Assembly: GCA_036526195.1 (NCBI GenBank)
Contig: DATCYZ010000059.1
Coordinates: forward strand, 1-25,001
DNA length: 25,001 nt
Direction of reading: 5' to 3'
DNA from: DATCYZ01 sp036526195
GTDB lineage: Bacteria; Pseudomonadota; Gammaproteobacteria; Burkholderiales; SG8-39
Shown: positions 10,678 to 19,836 of the stretch, one piece after another
Layout of the letters: every line of letters begins with the position of its first letter
How positions within the stretch are numbered: position 1 is the first letter of the stretch
Translations under genes and position numbers: made by a program
Notes under the pieces: generated by a model
The model's input: the letters and a program-made list of their open reading frames with translations, nothing else
Databases searched by the model: none
What the model was told of the DNA's origin: nothing

Positions 10678-12048
10678 TCAGTGGTGCTTGTGGCCCATGG
10701 GTTTTCGCGCCCGCACGACGGCGCCCTCTTCCTTCGCCGCCGCCTTGCGCGGCGCGCCCGGGAGCTCGCCGGTGTGCTCGAACGACACGGTGCCCGGCGG
10801 GTGCTTGTACCAGCCCGGATCCTTGTAGTCGTTCCGCGCGAGGCCCTCGCGCACCTTGAGCACGGTGAACATGCCGCCCATCTCGATCGGGCCGAACGGC
10901 CCCTGCCCAGTCATCATCGGCACGGTGTTGTCCGGCAGCGGCATTTCCATCTCGCCCATGTCGGCCATGCCTCGCTCGCCCATCACCATGTAGTCGGGCA
11001 CGAGGCCCGCGATCTTGCGCACCACGCCGCGGTGGTCGACGCCGATCATGGTCGGCACGTTGTGGCCCATGGCGTTCATGGTGTGGTGCGACTTGTGGCA
11101 GTGGATCGCCCAGTCGCCGGGTTCGCTCGCCACGAACTCGAAAGCGCGCATCTGCCCCACGGCCACGTCCACCGTCACCTCCGGCCAGCGCGCCGACTTC
11201 GGCACCCAGCCGCCGTCGGTGCAGGTCACCTCGAAGTCGTAGCCGTGCATGTGGACGGGGTGGTTGGTCATGGTCAGGTTGCCGAAGCGGATGCGCACCC
11301 GGTCATCCTTCCTCACCACGAAGGGGTCGATACCGGGGAAGACGCGCGAGTTCCAGCACCACAGATTGAAGTCCAGCATGGTCATGATCTTCGGCGTGTA
11401 CGAGCCGGGCTCGATGTCGAAGGCATTCAGCAGGAAGACGAAATCCCGGTCCACGCGGTGCAGCTTCGGGTTCTTCGGGTGCACCACGAGAAAGCCCATC
11501 ATGCCCATCGCCATCTGCACCATTTCGTCGGCGTGCGGGTGGTACATGAAGGTGCCGGACTTCTTCATCTCGAACTCGTAGACGAAGGTCTTGCCCACCG
11601 GGATCTGCGGCTGCGACAGGCCGCCCACGCCGTCCATGCCGGCGGGCAGCAGGATGCCGTGCCAGTGGATGGTGGTGTGCTCGGGCAGCTTGTTGGTGAC
11701 AAAGATGCGTACCTTGTCGCCCTCGACGCACTCGATCGTCGGTCCCGGCGATTGGCCGTTGTAGCCCCACAGGTGCGCGGTCATGCCCGGCGCCATCTGG
11801 CGGCGCACCGGCTCGGCAACCAGGTGGAACTCCTTCCAGCCGTCCTTCATGCGCCAGGGCAGCGTCCAGCCGTTGAGCGTCACCACCGGGTTGTAGGGCC
11901 GTCCGTTGGGCGGCGCGAGCGGCGCCGCGGTATCGGGCTTGTCCATCATTGCGGCCTCGGGCAGCGACGCGGCCCCGGCCTTCGACACCAGCGCCGCGCC
12001 GAAAAAGCCCGCGGCCGAGGCGCCCAGAAAATTCCTGCGTGAAGTCAT
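10678..12048 (-). CDS. Tat-exported multicopper oxidase
   Basis: Periplasmic multicopper oxidases of this kind oxidise Cu(I) to less toxic Cu(II) using oxygen. The 456-residue protein begins with a twin-arginine signal (SRRNFLGASAAGFFGAAL), so it is folded with copper before export. All four copper-ligand motifs are present: HWH (128-130), HPH (170-172), HPVHMH (263-268) and HCHKSHH (316-322) with Met327 as probable axial ligand, spaced as in CueO. A methionine-rich stretch (about 351-379) could bind extra Cu(I), and the tail ends GHKHH. It is shorter than PcoA/CopA-type oxidases, so I do not use that name. I chose the ATG at 12048 because GGAGG lies just upstream and it starts the Tat signal; the frame remains open further upstream inside the neighbouring gene. 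Confidence 0.95.
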   Translation of the reverse strand: MTSRRNFLGASAAGFFGAALVSKAGAASLPEAAMMDKPDTAAPLAPPNGRPYNPVVTLNGWTLPWRMKDGWKEFHLVAEPVRRQMAPGMTAHLWGYNGQSPGPTIECVEGDKVRIFVTNKLPEHTTIHWHGILLPAGMDGVGGLSQPQIPVGKTFVYEFEMKKSGTFMYHPHADEMVQMAMGMMGFLVVHPKNPKLHRVDRDFVFLLNAFDIEPGSYTPKIMTMLDFNLWCWNSRVFPGIDPFVVRKDDRVRIRFGNLTMTNHPVHMHGYDFEVTCTDGGWVPKSARWPEVTVDVAVGQMRAFEFVASEPGDWAIHCHKSHHTMNAMGHNVPTMIGVDHRGVVRKIAGLVPDYMVMGERGMADMGEMEMPLPDNTVPMMTGQGPFGPIEMGGMFTVLKVREGLARNDYKDPGWYKHPPGTVSFEHTGELPGAPRKAAAKEEGAVVRARKPMGHKHH

Positions 12049-12061
12049 CGTTCGCCTCCGT

Positions 12062-13492
12062 TCAGTGTCCCGCGCCGGCGCCGCCGGCGGGTGCGGCCTC
12101 TGCGGGCCCCATGGCCATCGCGCCCGGCGAGCGGCCGGTGACGGCAAGCTGCAGCGCACCCTCTGCGATCCAGAAATCGCGCTGCGCGTTGATCGCGGTC
12201 GCCACGCTGCCGATGGTCTGGCGCGCGTCGGCGAGCAGCTCGAACACGCCGATCAGCATGCCGTTGTAGCGCAGCAGGTTCTCCTCCGAGATGCGCTTCC
12301 TCAGCGGCACGATCTCGTCGCGGTAGTGTCGCGCGAGGTCGTACGCGGTGCGGTAGGCGCTCCAGGCCTCGCGCACCTCCGAGCGGGCGTTCACCGCCAG
12401 CTGCGCCGTGCGGTGCACCGCCTGCATGTAGCGGTGCTGCGCGCCCGCGAGGCGGGCATCCCCGGTGTCGAAGATCGGCAGGCTCAGCTCCACCTCGAAG
12501 CCCTTCTGCGGCGGCTTGGGCGACTCGGTGTTGTAGACCGTCTTCAACTCCAGCACGTTGACGAAGCGCGTGGCCTCTGTAAGTCCGAGCGAGGCGGCGA
12601 GCGCCTCGGCATCGCGCTTCGCGGACTGCACGTCGAGCCGCTCGCGCAGCGCCGCCGCCTCAAGCGGCGTGGCCTCGCGCGGCGTCTTCGGCAGCTCGGG
12701 CAGCCGCTCCGGCAGCTTCAGCATCGACGCGCCCTCGAGCACGCCCAGCACCCGCGCCAGCTTCTCGCGTGCGGCGAGCGCGGCCTGGCGGGCGCGGGCG
12801 AGCTGCGCCACTGCGTCGGCGTAGAAGGCCTGCTCGCGCATGCGCTGCAGCTTCGAGAAGTTGCCCACGGCGGCCATGCGGCGCGCGAGTTCCGCGCCCG
12901 CTTCCGCGGCGTTCATCACCTGCTCGAAATAGCCGGCCGCCTCGCGCGCGGCCACCGCCTCGAACCAGGCCCTGCGCGCCTCGTGCGCGACCGTCAACGC
13001 CTCGCCCGCCGCCGCCAGCCTGGTTTGCTCGAAGCGCCCCTGGGCGATCTCGACGCGGCGCGGCATGGTGAAGAGCGACATCAGGTTGAAGATGAAGGCG
13101 CGCTCGATCTCGAGTTCGTCGCCGCGCGTCAGGCGGCCCAGGCTGAAGACCGGGTTGGTCCAGCGGCCCGCCTGCACCAGCTCGGATTCGGCGATGCCGA
13201 GGCTTGCATAGGCCGCCTGCAGCCCCCGGTTGTTGAGCAGCGCGATGCGCACCGCGTCCTCGGGACCGAGCGGCCCGGCGAGGCGCTTCTTCACCTCGGC
13301 ATCGACGCTCTGCGCCTCGGCGTCGCTGCGCACCCAGACGGGGGTCTCGCCAGTGCGCGCCTTGACCGCCTCGCCGACCGCGTCGAAGCCGCCATCCTTG
13401 CTGAACGAGGCGCAGCCTGCGAGGAGCGCGAGTGCCGCGAGCGACGCGACCGTGCGACGCGCGGGCAGCATGGGAAGGGCTCGCTGTCTCAT
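12062..13492 (-). CDS. TolC-family outer-membrane efflux lipoprotein
   Basis: This 476-residue protein has a lipoprotein signal (lipobox LLAGC at about residues 22-26) and the helical OEP repeats of TolC-like channels. It includes the family pattern in which long helices carry ALRERLDVQSAKRDAEALAA and a short strand reads FEVELSLPIFDTGDARLAG. It is distinct from the CusC-like protein further down the operon, so the cluster encodes two outer-membrane channels. It may serve the partly visible RND pump, or act with the oxidase and cupredoxin as in PcoB/CopB-type systems; neither is shown. The start ATG overlaps the previous gene's stop as ATGA. The oxidase gene starts 13 bp downstream. Confidence 0.92.
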   Translation of the reverse strand: MRQRALPMLPARRTVASLAALALLAGCASFSKDGGFDAVGEAVKARTGETPVWVRSDAEAQSVDAEVKKRLAGPLGPEDAVRIALLNNRGLQAAYASLGIAESELVQAGRWTNPVFSLGRLTRGDELEIERAFIFNLMSLFTMPRRVEIAQGRFEQTRLAAAGEALTVAHEARRAWFEAVAAREAAGYFEQVMNAAEAGAELARRMAAVGNFSKLQRMREQAFYADAVAQLARARQAALAAREKLARVLGVLEGASMLKLPERLPELPKTPREATPLEAAALRERLDVQSAKRDAEALAASLGLTEATRFVNVLELKTVYNTESPKPPQKGFEVELSLPIFDTGDARLAGAQHRYMQAVHRTAQLAVNARSEVREAWSAYRTAYDLARHYRDEIVPLRKRISEENLLRYNGMLIGVFELLADARQTIGSVATAINAQRDFWIAEGALQLAVTGRSPGAMAMGPAEAAPAGGAGAGH

Positions 13493-13815
13493 TGTTTGCC
13501 TCCCTTGCCGTGCATGGGGCCGTGCGGGGATCCGCCGCGGGACATCGGCGCCGTGCCATGGGGCATGTTTTCGGGGACCTGTCCGCGCCACTGCCCGGCG
13601 TGGCCGCCGAGCGATGCCGCTTCGTCGTTCGACTCGCGCCAGGGCCGGACCTTCTCGTCCGTGTGCGCGCGATAGCCTTCGAAGGCCGACTCGTACTTCG
13701 GCACGGCGGCGCTCGCCGCCGAGGTGGCGGCAGGTTCATGCTTGTGCATCGTCGTCTGCGCGAACGCGGACGAGGACAATGCCGCGGCGAGGGCCGCGAG
13801 TGACCAGTGCTTCAT
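13489..13815 (-). CDS. His/Met-rich small periplasmic protein, function unknown
   Basis: This 108-residue protein has a signal peptide (1-20, ending SSAFAQ). The mature part is short and rich in His and Met: MHKHEP near its start and MPHGTAPMSRGGSPHGPMHG at its end. The centre carries a YESAFEGYR...VRPWRESNDE segment that I recall from short proteins preceding TolC genes in other copper clusters. Copper binding is likely from composition but unproven. GGAAG about 5 bp upstream supports ATG 13815 over upstream in-frame starts. The stop overlaps the TolC-like start (ATGA), so the two are translationally coupled. Confidence 0.82.
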   Translation of the reverse strand: MKHWSLAALAAALSSSAFAQTTMHKHEPAATSAASAAVPKYESAFEGYRAHTDEKVRPWRESNDEAASLGGHAGQWRGQVPENMPHGTAPMSRGGSPHGPMHGKGGKQ

Positions 13816-13836
13816 GTGTGCTTCCTTTCTGCCCGT

Positions 13837-13891
13837 CGGGCGCCGCGTGCGGGCGCCCGGTTTCAGATTCGCGGCGCGCAATGCGCGCCGC
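13837..13891 (-). other. Pair of GC-rich hairpins between two copper-operon genes
   Basis: Two perfect stems sit in the 84-bp gap between the Cys/His-containing small gene and the His/Met-rich small gene. One is an 8-bp stem with a 7-nt loop (13837-13859), the other a 9-bp stem with a 3-nt loop (13871-13891). Neither is followed by a T-run on the minus strand. They could stabilise or process the transcript, or cause partial termination between the first genes and the rest. Confidence 0.5.
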
Positions 13892-13899
13892 ACCAGGGG

Positions 13900-14304
13900 T
13901 CAGGCGGGAAGCGGGAGGGGCGGCCTTTCGAGGCCCGCCGGCGTGATGCCGGCGCGGGAATGGTCGAGTTCGGGTCGAACGCGATCGGCGGCCCTTGCCA
14001 CCGATTCGATCGTCATCGACGGTGCGATGCCGGCGGCCGCGCCGCAAGCGGTGCACGCGCCGCAATGCGCGCTTTGCGCATCCACGGATCCATCGGTGTC
14101 CGGTTGCGCGCCCGGGGGCGTGCCGTGGTCGCCGGCATGGGCTTCGTGCGCGCCATGCGCATGCCCGGCGGCCGCGGCCATGCCGGATTCCTGGCCGTCA
14201 TGAAACGCGCGGCAGATCCCCATGCTGACTGCCGCCAGACCCTGTGCAGGGAGCGCGGCAAGCAGCAGGACGATCAGGAAGACGCGTGAGAGTTTCTGCA
14301 ACAT
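13900..14304 (-). CDS. Small exported Cys/His protein, DUF2946/CzcI-like
   Basis: This 134-residue protein has a strong signal peptide (1-24, ending AQGLAA) and a His-rich stretch (HAHGAHEAHAGDH, 48-60). A compact cysteine motif HCGACTACGAAA (80-91) follows, and the C-terminus reads GLERPPLPLPA. This layout, with a short exported protein, clustered cysteines and a terminal ERPP, is what I know from DUF2946 or CzcI-like proteins in metal-resistance loci, whose role is poorly known. Metal sensing or binding in the periplasm is an inference. The Shine-Dalgarno site is weak. It lies 60 bp after cueR on the same strand. Confidence 0.78.
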   Translation of the reverse strand: MLQKLSRVFLIVLLLAALPAQGLAAVSMGICRAFHDGQESGMAAAAGHAHGAHEAHAGDHGTPPGAQPDTDGSVDAQSAHCGACTACGAAAGIAPSMTIESVARAADRVRPELDHSRAGITPAGLERPPLPLPA

Positions 14305-14364
14305 GCTGAATCCATTAAGCCCGCGAATTTGACCGGCGTCAACACGACGAGTTCCCGCAACGCT

Positions 14365-14808
14365 TCAGGCCCCGGCCAGATCCTCGAGGATCGGGCAGTC
14401 CGGCCGGTGGTCGCCGTGGCAGTTGTGCACCAGGTGCTTGAGCGTCGCCGCCATCGACTGCATCTCGGCGATGCGGTGTTCCAGGCCCTCGAGGTGCCCG
14501 TGGGCGATGCGCTTCACCGAGGCGCTCGGGCGCGAGCGGTTCTGCCACAGCGACAACAGGCCGCGGATGTCCTCGATCGAGAAGCCGAGCATGCGCGCGC
14601 GCCGAATGAAGCGCAGCACGTGCACGTCTTTTTCCGAGTACACGCGGTAGTTCGCGTCGGTGCGCGCCACGTTCTTCAACAGGCCGATGGATTCATAGTG
14701 CCGCACCATCTTCACCGACACGCCGCTCGCGCTTGCAGCACGGCCGATGTCGACCAGGCCCTGCTCAAGCGCGGCGGCATGCTCCATCGGGGTCATTGCA
14801 CGGGTCAT
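14365..14808 (-). CDS. cueR: Copper-responsive MerR-family activator CueR
   Basis: CueR binds Cu(I) or Ag(I) and untwists promoters with over-long spacers to switch on copper-export genes. The 147-residue protein has the N-terminal winged-helix DNA-binding domain (about 18-86: VDIGRAASASGVSVKMVRHY), a dimer helix and the metal loop. Cys130 and Cys138 stand in C-HGDHRPD-C, the same spacing as Cys112 and Cys120 of E. coli CueR. The serine that marks sensors of monovalent ions (Ser77 in E. coli) is kept as Ser96 in PSASVKR. I chose ATG 14808 because GGAGGG lies about 6 bp upstream; an ATG at 14892 would place the start inside the promoter. It is divergent from copA and has its own CueR-type promoter. 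Confidence 0.94.
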   Translation of the reverse strand: MTRAMTPMEHAAALEQGLVDIGRAASASGVSVKMVRHYESIGLLKNVARTDANYRVYSEKDVHVLRFIRRARMLGFSIEDIRGLLSLWQNRSRPSASVKRIAHGHLEGLEHRIAEMQSMAATLKHLVHNCHGDHRPDCPILEDLAGA

Positions 14809-14872
14809 TGCGGTCCCTCCGCTGATCGCCTCGCTGGACGGCGCAGAATGGCGCCGTCCATGTTCAGGCGGC

Positions 14873-14903
14873 AGATTAAAGTCTCCTACCATAGGAAGGT
14901 CAA
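14873..14903 (-). promoter_or_regulatory. CueR-type promoter for cueR and the copper operon
   Basis: On the minus strand, TTGACC (-35, 14903-14898) and TAATCT (-10, 14878-14873) are separated by exactly 19 bp. The spacer holds the imperfect dyad CCTATGGTAGG. A 19-bp spacer is the hallmark of MerR-family activated promoters. It lies about 65 bp upstream of the cueR start, which implies that CueR controls its own gene and, by read-through, the copper genes after it. Confidence 0.85.
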
Positions 14904-14907
14904 GTAC

Positions 14908-14938
14908 TTGACTCTCCTACCATGGAAGGCTTTATTCT
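14908..14938 (+). promoter_or_regulatory. CueR-type promoter for copA
   Basis: TTGACT (-35, 14908-14913) and TATTCT (-10, 14933-14938) are separated by a 19-bp spacer containing TCCTACCATGGAAGG. This matches the layout of known CueR-activated copA promoters. The predicted transcript start is about 60 bp before the copA ATG. The -35 is shared back to back with the cueR promoter through the palindrome GTCAAGTACTTGAC (14900-14913). Confidence 0.88.
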
Positions 14939-15004
14939 GGACCGGTTGATTGGCGGTTCAGGCTGGCGCCCCGGGCGCCGGTTCAAGCATGGGGAAAATC
15001 TGCA

Positions 15005-17374
<2,370 letters not shown>

Positions 17375-17404
17375 GCGCTGCGGATAGCTGACAGAAGAAT
17401 CGGC

Positions 17405-17458
17405 GACGGGTTTTCTGCTTTTCCTAGATCTCCGGTTTCGCGCCAGCGAAACCGGAGA
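17405..17458 (+). repeat. Hairpin repeat element, copy A (forward)
   Basis: A left flank (GACGGGTT, then TTTTCCTAGATC) leads into a perfect 13-bp stem (17429-17441 with 17446-17458, TCTCCGGTTTCGC and complement) with a 4-nt GCCA loop. The flank resembles the one before the hairpins at 24781 and 24888. It lies just after copA, but no T-run follows the stem, so it is not a textbook terminator. Confidence 0.6.
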
Positions 17459-17480
17459 ACCGGGAGCGCCGCAGGCGCGG

Positions 17481-17495
17481 ACGGAAGGGTTCCGT
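17481..17495. other. Small inverted repeat within the 3'-3' intergenic region
   Basis: A perfect 6-bp stem with GGG loop (ACGGAA GGG TTCCGT) lies between the two larger hairpins. Another small one (GCGCC GCA GGCGC) precedes it. The 195-bp gap between copA and the FAD oxidoreductase gene is thus almost entirely foldable. I see no gene in it. Confidence 0.45.
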
Positions 17496-17496
17496 C

Positions 17497-17563
17497 GATC
17501 AACGGCAGACTTTCCCGGGCCCTGCTGCGCAGGGCCCGGGATCTGACTAGAAGCGAACCCGTC
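17497..17563 (-). repeat. Hairpin repeat element, copy B (inverted)
   Basis: Read on the minus strand, GACGGGTT and CAGATC lead into a 12-bp perfect stem (CCCGGGCCCTGC and complement, 17514-17525 with 17529-17540, 3-nt loop). GGAAAGTCTGCCGTTGATC follows. Both flanks line up with copies at the right end of the window (AGATC before, GAAACCTTGCGGTCGATC after). Copies A and B face each other. Confidence 0.55.
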
Positions 17564-17569
17564 CTGAGG

Positions 17570-19144
17570 TCACCGCAGTTTCCTGCCGAAATCCTTCAGC
17601 ACTTCCCGCGCGCAGTTCCGTCCTGGCGCCCCGGTGACTCCGCCGCCCGGATGCGCCCCCGCCCCGCACAGGTACAGCCCCTTCAGCGGCGCGCGGTAGT
17701 CAGCGTGCCCGAGCATCGGCCGCGCCGACCAGAGCTGGTCGAGCGAGAGTTGCCCGTGGAAGATGTCGCCGCCCACCAGCCCGAACTCGCGCTCGAGGTC
17801 CGCCGGGCTCAGCGCGGTATGGGCAATGACGCTGTCGCGAAAGCCGGGCGCGAAACGTTCTACGGTGTCGAGGATGCGCCCGACGGCCTCGTCCTTGCGC
17901 GTCGCCCAGTCCGCCTTCGGGTCGAAGTGCTGGCAAAAGAGGCTCGCGACATGGGCGCCCTTCGGCGCGAGGGTTTCATCGAGCGTGCTGGAGATCACCA
18001 TCTCGACCACCGGCGCGCGCGCGATGCCCTCGCGCTTCGCGTCCATGTACGCGGCATCCATGTACTCCAGCGAAGGCGCGAGCACGATGCCGCTTGCATG
18101 GTGCGGACCCGGCTCGGGCAGGCAGGTGAAGCGCGGCAGGGAGGAAAGCGCAACGTTCATGCGGAAACTGGCGGATTCGCATTTCCAGCCACGCATGCGC
18201 TCAACGAACCCTGCGGGCAATTCAGACGCCGCGACCATGTCGAGGTAGAGCAGCTTCGGATTGAGGTTGCCGATGACGCTGCGCGCCTCGAGGTGCCGGC
18301 CGTCGGTGAACGTGACGCCGCAGGCGCGCCCGCCGCGCACCTCGACCTTCGCCACCGCGGCGCCGGTCTCGATCTCCGCCCCGTGCGCGCGCGCTTCCGC
18401 TGCGATCGCCTCGCTGACCGCGCCCATGCCGCCGATGGCGTGGCCCCAGGCGCCCTTCTTGCCGTTCACCTCGCCGAAGCAGTGGTGCAGCAGCACGTAC
18501 GCGGTGCCGGCGTGGAAGGGGCTGGCGAAGGTGCCGACCACGGAATCGAAGCCGAAGGCGGCGCGCACCGGCGCGGACTCGAACCAGCGTTCGAGCACGT
18601 CGGCGGCGCTCCTGGTGAAAAGGTCGAGCAGGTCGCGACGCCCCTCCATGTCGAGCGCGCGCACGCGACGCGCGGCGCCGAGCGCGCGGCCGAAGTCGGC
18701 AAGCCCGCCGCCGACGTTCGGCGGCGTTTCCAGCACCAGGTCGCGCAGCACGTCGGTGACGCGCTCGAGCATCGCGCTGTATTCGGGCAGGCGCTCGGCG
18801 TCGCGCGCCGAGAACTTCGCGAACTCGCGCTGCGTCGCCGCCTGGCTGCCGCCAAGCTTGAGGTAGCCCGCATCGCCGAGCGGCAGGAAGTTCGACACCG
18901 GCCGTTCGACGATGCGCAGGCCGTGGTCGGCGAGGCGCAGTTCGCGGATGACCACCGGATTCAGCAGGCTGACGGTGTAGGCCGCGACCGAATTGCGAAA
19001 GCCGGGATGGAATTCCTCGGTGACCGCGGCGCCGCCGATCACCGCGCGGCGCTCGAGGATGCGGACCTTCAGGCCGGCGCGCGCGAGATAGGCGGCGCAG
19101 GCAAGGCCATTGTGGCCGGCACCGATGATCAGCGCATCAAGCAT
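17570..19144 (-). CDS. FAD-dependent oxidoreductase, PYROXD2/CrtI (phytoene-dehydrogenase-like) family
   Basis: This 524-residue flavoprotein has an N-terminal dinucleotide-binding fold (residues 3-33: ALIIGAGHNGLACAAYLARA, then Glu31 for the FAD ribose). An amine-oxidase/CrtI-like body follows, with the C-terminal FAD motif GLYLCGAGAHPGGGVTGAPG (about 490-509). The pattern, especially PGGGVTGAPGRN near the end, matches the PYROXD2-type branch, not true carotenoid desaturases, and the substrate of that branch is not known to me. No carotenoid genes are nearby. It lies 33 bp after the toxin gene on the same strand and may be co-transcribed with it. The start ATG has a poor Shine-Dalgarno site. 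Confidence 0.88.
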   Translation of the reverse strand: MLDALIIGAGHNGLACAAYLARAGLKVRILERRAVIGGAAVTEEFHPGFRNSVAAYTVSLLNPVVIRELRLADHGLRIVERPVSNFLPLGDAGYLKLGGSQAATQREFAKFSARDAERLPEYSAMLERVTDVLRDLVLETPPNVGGGLADFGRALGAARRVRALDMEGRRDLLDLFTRSAADVLERWFESAPVRAAFGFDSVVGTFASPFHAGTAYVLLHHCFGEVNGKKGAWGHAIGGMGAVSEAIAAEARAHGAEIETGAAVAKVEVRGGRACGVTFTDGRHLEARSVIGNLNPKLLYLDMVAASELPAGFVERMRGWKCESASFRMNVALSSLPRFTCLPEPGPHHASGIVLAPSLEYMDAAYMDAKREGIARAPVVEMVISSTLDETLAPKGAHVASLFCQHFDPKADWATRKDEAVGRILDTVERFAPGFRDSVIAHTALSPADLEREFGLVGGDIFHGQLSLDQLWSARPMLGHADYRAPLKGLYLCGAGAHPGGGVTGAPGRNCAREVLKDFGRKLR

Positions 19145-19177
19145 GACGCGCCGGACCCCGGACAGTCCCGGCCCAGC

Positions 19178-19477
19178 TCATGCGGGTCGCCCGCGGCGCG
19201 CAACGATCTGCGCCGCGAGGTCCTCGTAAATCGACTCGCGATGGCCCACGGCCATGACGCGGATCACGCGTGCCCGCGGGACGCGTTCGTAGACGATCCG
19301 GTAGCGCCGCACGCGGAACTTGCGCAAGCCTTCCAGCTCCCGCAGCAGGGGCCCGCCCGCAAGCGGATCCTCGCTCAGGGCACGCAACGCATTTCGCACC
19401 CCGCGCTTCACTTCGGGAGGCAAGGCCCGAATGACCGTGGCCACGTGCGGAGGAATGTCGACCCGCCACGCGGCCAT
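19178..19477 (-). CDS. RelE/ParE-family toxin
   Basis: This 99-residue protein has the RelE-superfamily pattern LRELEGLRKFRVRRYRIVYE followed by VIRVMAVGHRESIYEDL. Conserved Arg, Tyr and the GHR turn are used by these ribosome-dependent mRNA-cleaving (or gyrase-poisoning) toxins. The ATG overlaps the antitoxin stop by one base (TGATG), the usual coupling in toxin-antitoxin operons with the antitoxin first. It looks intact. Which subfamily it belongs to (RelE, ParE or HigB-like) cannot be told from reading alone. Confidence 0.9.
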   Translation of the reverse strand: MAAWRVDIPPHVATVIRALPPEVKRGVRNALRALSEDPLAGGPLLRELEGLRKFRVRRYRIVYERVPRARVIRVMAVGHRESIYEDLAAQIVARRGRPA

Positions 19478-19764
19478 CAGCGGCGCGGCGCACGCTTCGG
19501 CGTTGTGCCGAACACCTCATCCAGCGAAAGCCCCTTGCCGCCCTTCGCGTAATGCGCACGACTCTGGCGGATCTGCTGCATCAGCCCGGCATCGCTCAAT
19601 ACCTCGACCGTCTCCTTCAGCCGCGCAAGCTCCCCGACATTCACCAGCACCGCCGCCGGCTTGCCGTTGCGCGTGACCACCACCTCTTCTTCGCGCAGCT
19701 CGACGCCGGAGACCAGTTCCGGCAGGCGCGCCTTGACCTCCGAGATCGGCAGGGTCTTCGACAT
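19477..19764 (-). CDS. Phd/YefM-family antitoxin
   Basis: This 95-residue protein has the Phd/YefM N-terminal DNA-binding fold (KTLPISEVKARLPELVSGVE, then VVVTRNGKPAAVLVNV). A C-terminal tail (MQQIRQSRAHYAKGGKGLSLDEVFG) would wrap the toxin. It neutralises the downstream RelE-like toxin and should repress its own operon with it. GAGGAG about 7 bp upstream supports the start. A perfect palindrome 43 bp upstream is the likely operator. The pair sits between the redox operon and the FAD gene, all on one strand. Confidence 0.92.
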   Translation of the reverse strand: MSKTLPISEVKARLPELVSGVELREEEVVVTRNGKPAAVLVNVGELARLKETVEVLSDAGLMQQIRQSRAHYAKGGKGLSLDEVFGTTPKRAPRR

Positions 19765-19782
19765 GTCAGTCTCCTCGCATCC

Positions 19783-19803
19783 GGCGGCAGGACGCCTGCC
19801 GCC
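19783..19803 (-). other. Inverted repeat in the antitoxin leader
   Basis: A perfect 9-bp stem with 3-nt loop (GGCGGCAGG ACG CCTGCCGCC) lies between the long palindrome and the antitoxin ribosome-binding site. It could fold in the leader mRNA or act as a weak terminator for the preceding redox operon, but no T-run follows. Confidence 0.45.
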
Positions 19804-19807
19804 AATC

Positions 19808-19831
19808 GGTTGACCAGAATTCTGGTCAACC
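19808..19831. promoter_or_regulatory. Perfect 24-bp palindrome, likely toxin-antitoxin operator
   Basis: Twenty-four bases read the same on both strands (half-site GGTTGACCAGAA, centre GAATTC). It sits in the 72-bp space between the redox operon's last stop and the antitoxin start. TTGACC appears on each strand and could be a -35. Palindromes like this are typical binding sites of Phd/YefM antitoxins, so autoregulation is the best guess. Confidence 0.7.
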
Positions 19832-19836
19832 CGAGT

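Noticed and set aside
17429..17458. Hairpin after copA as a rho-independent terminator
   Set aside because: The stem is strong, but neither strand shows a run of T directly after it, and its flank matches the repeat family, so I list it as a repeat.
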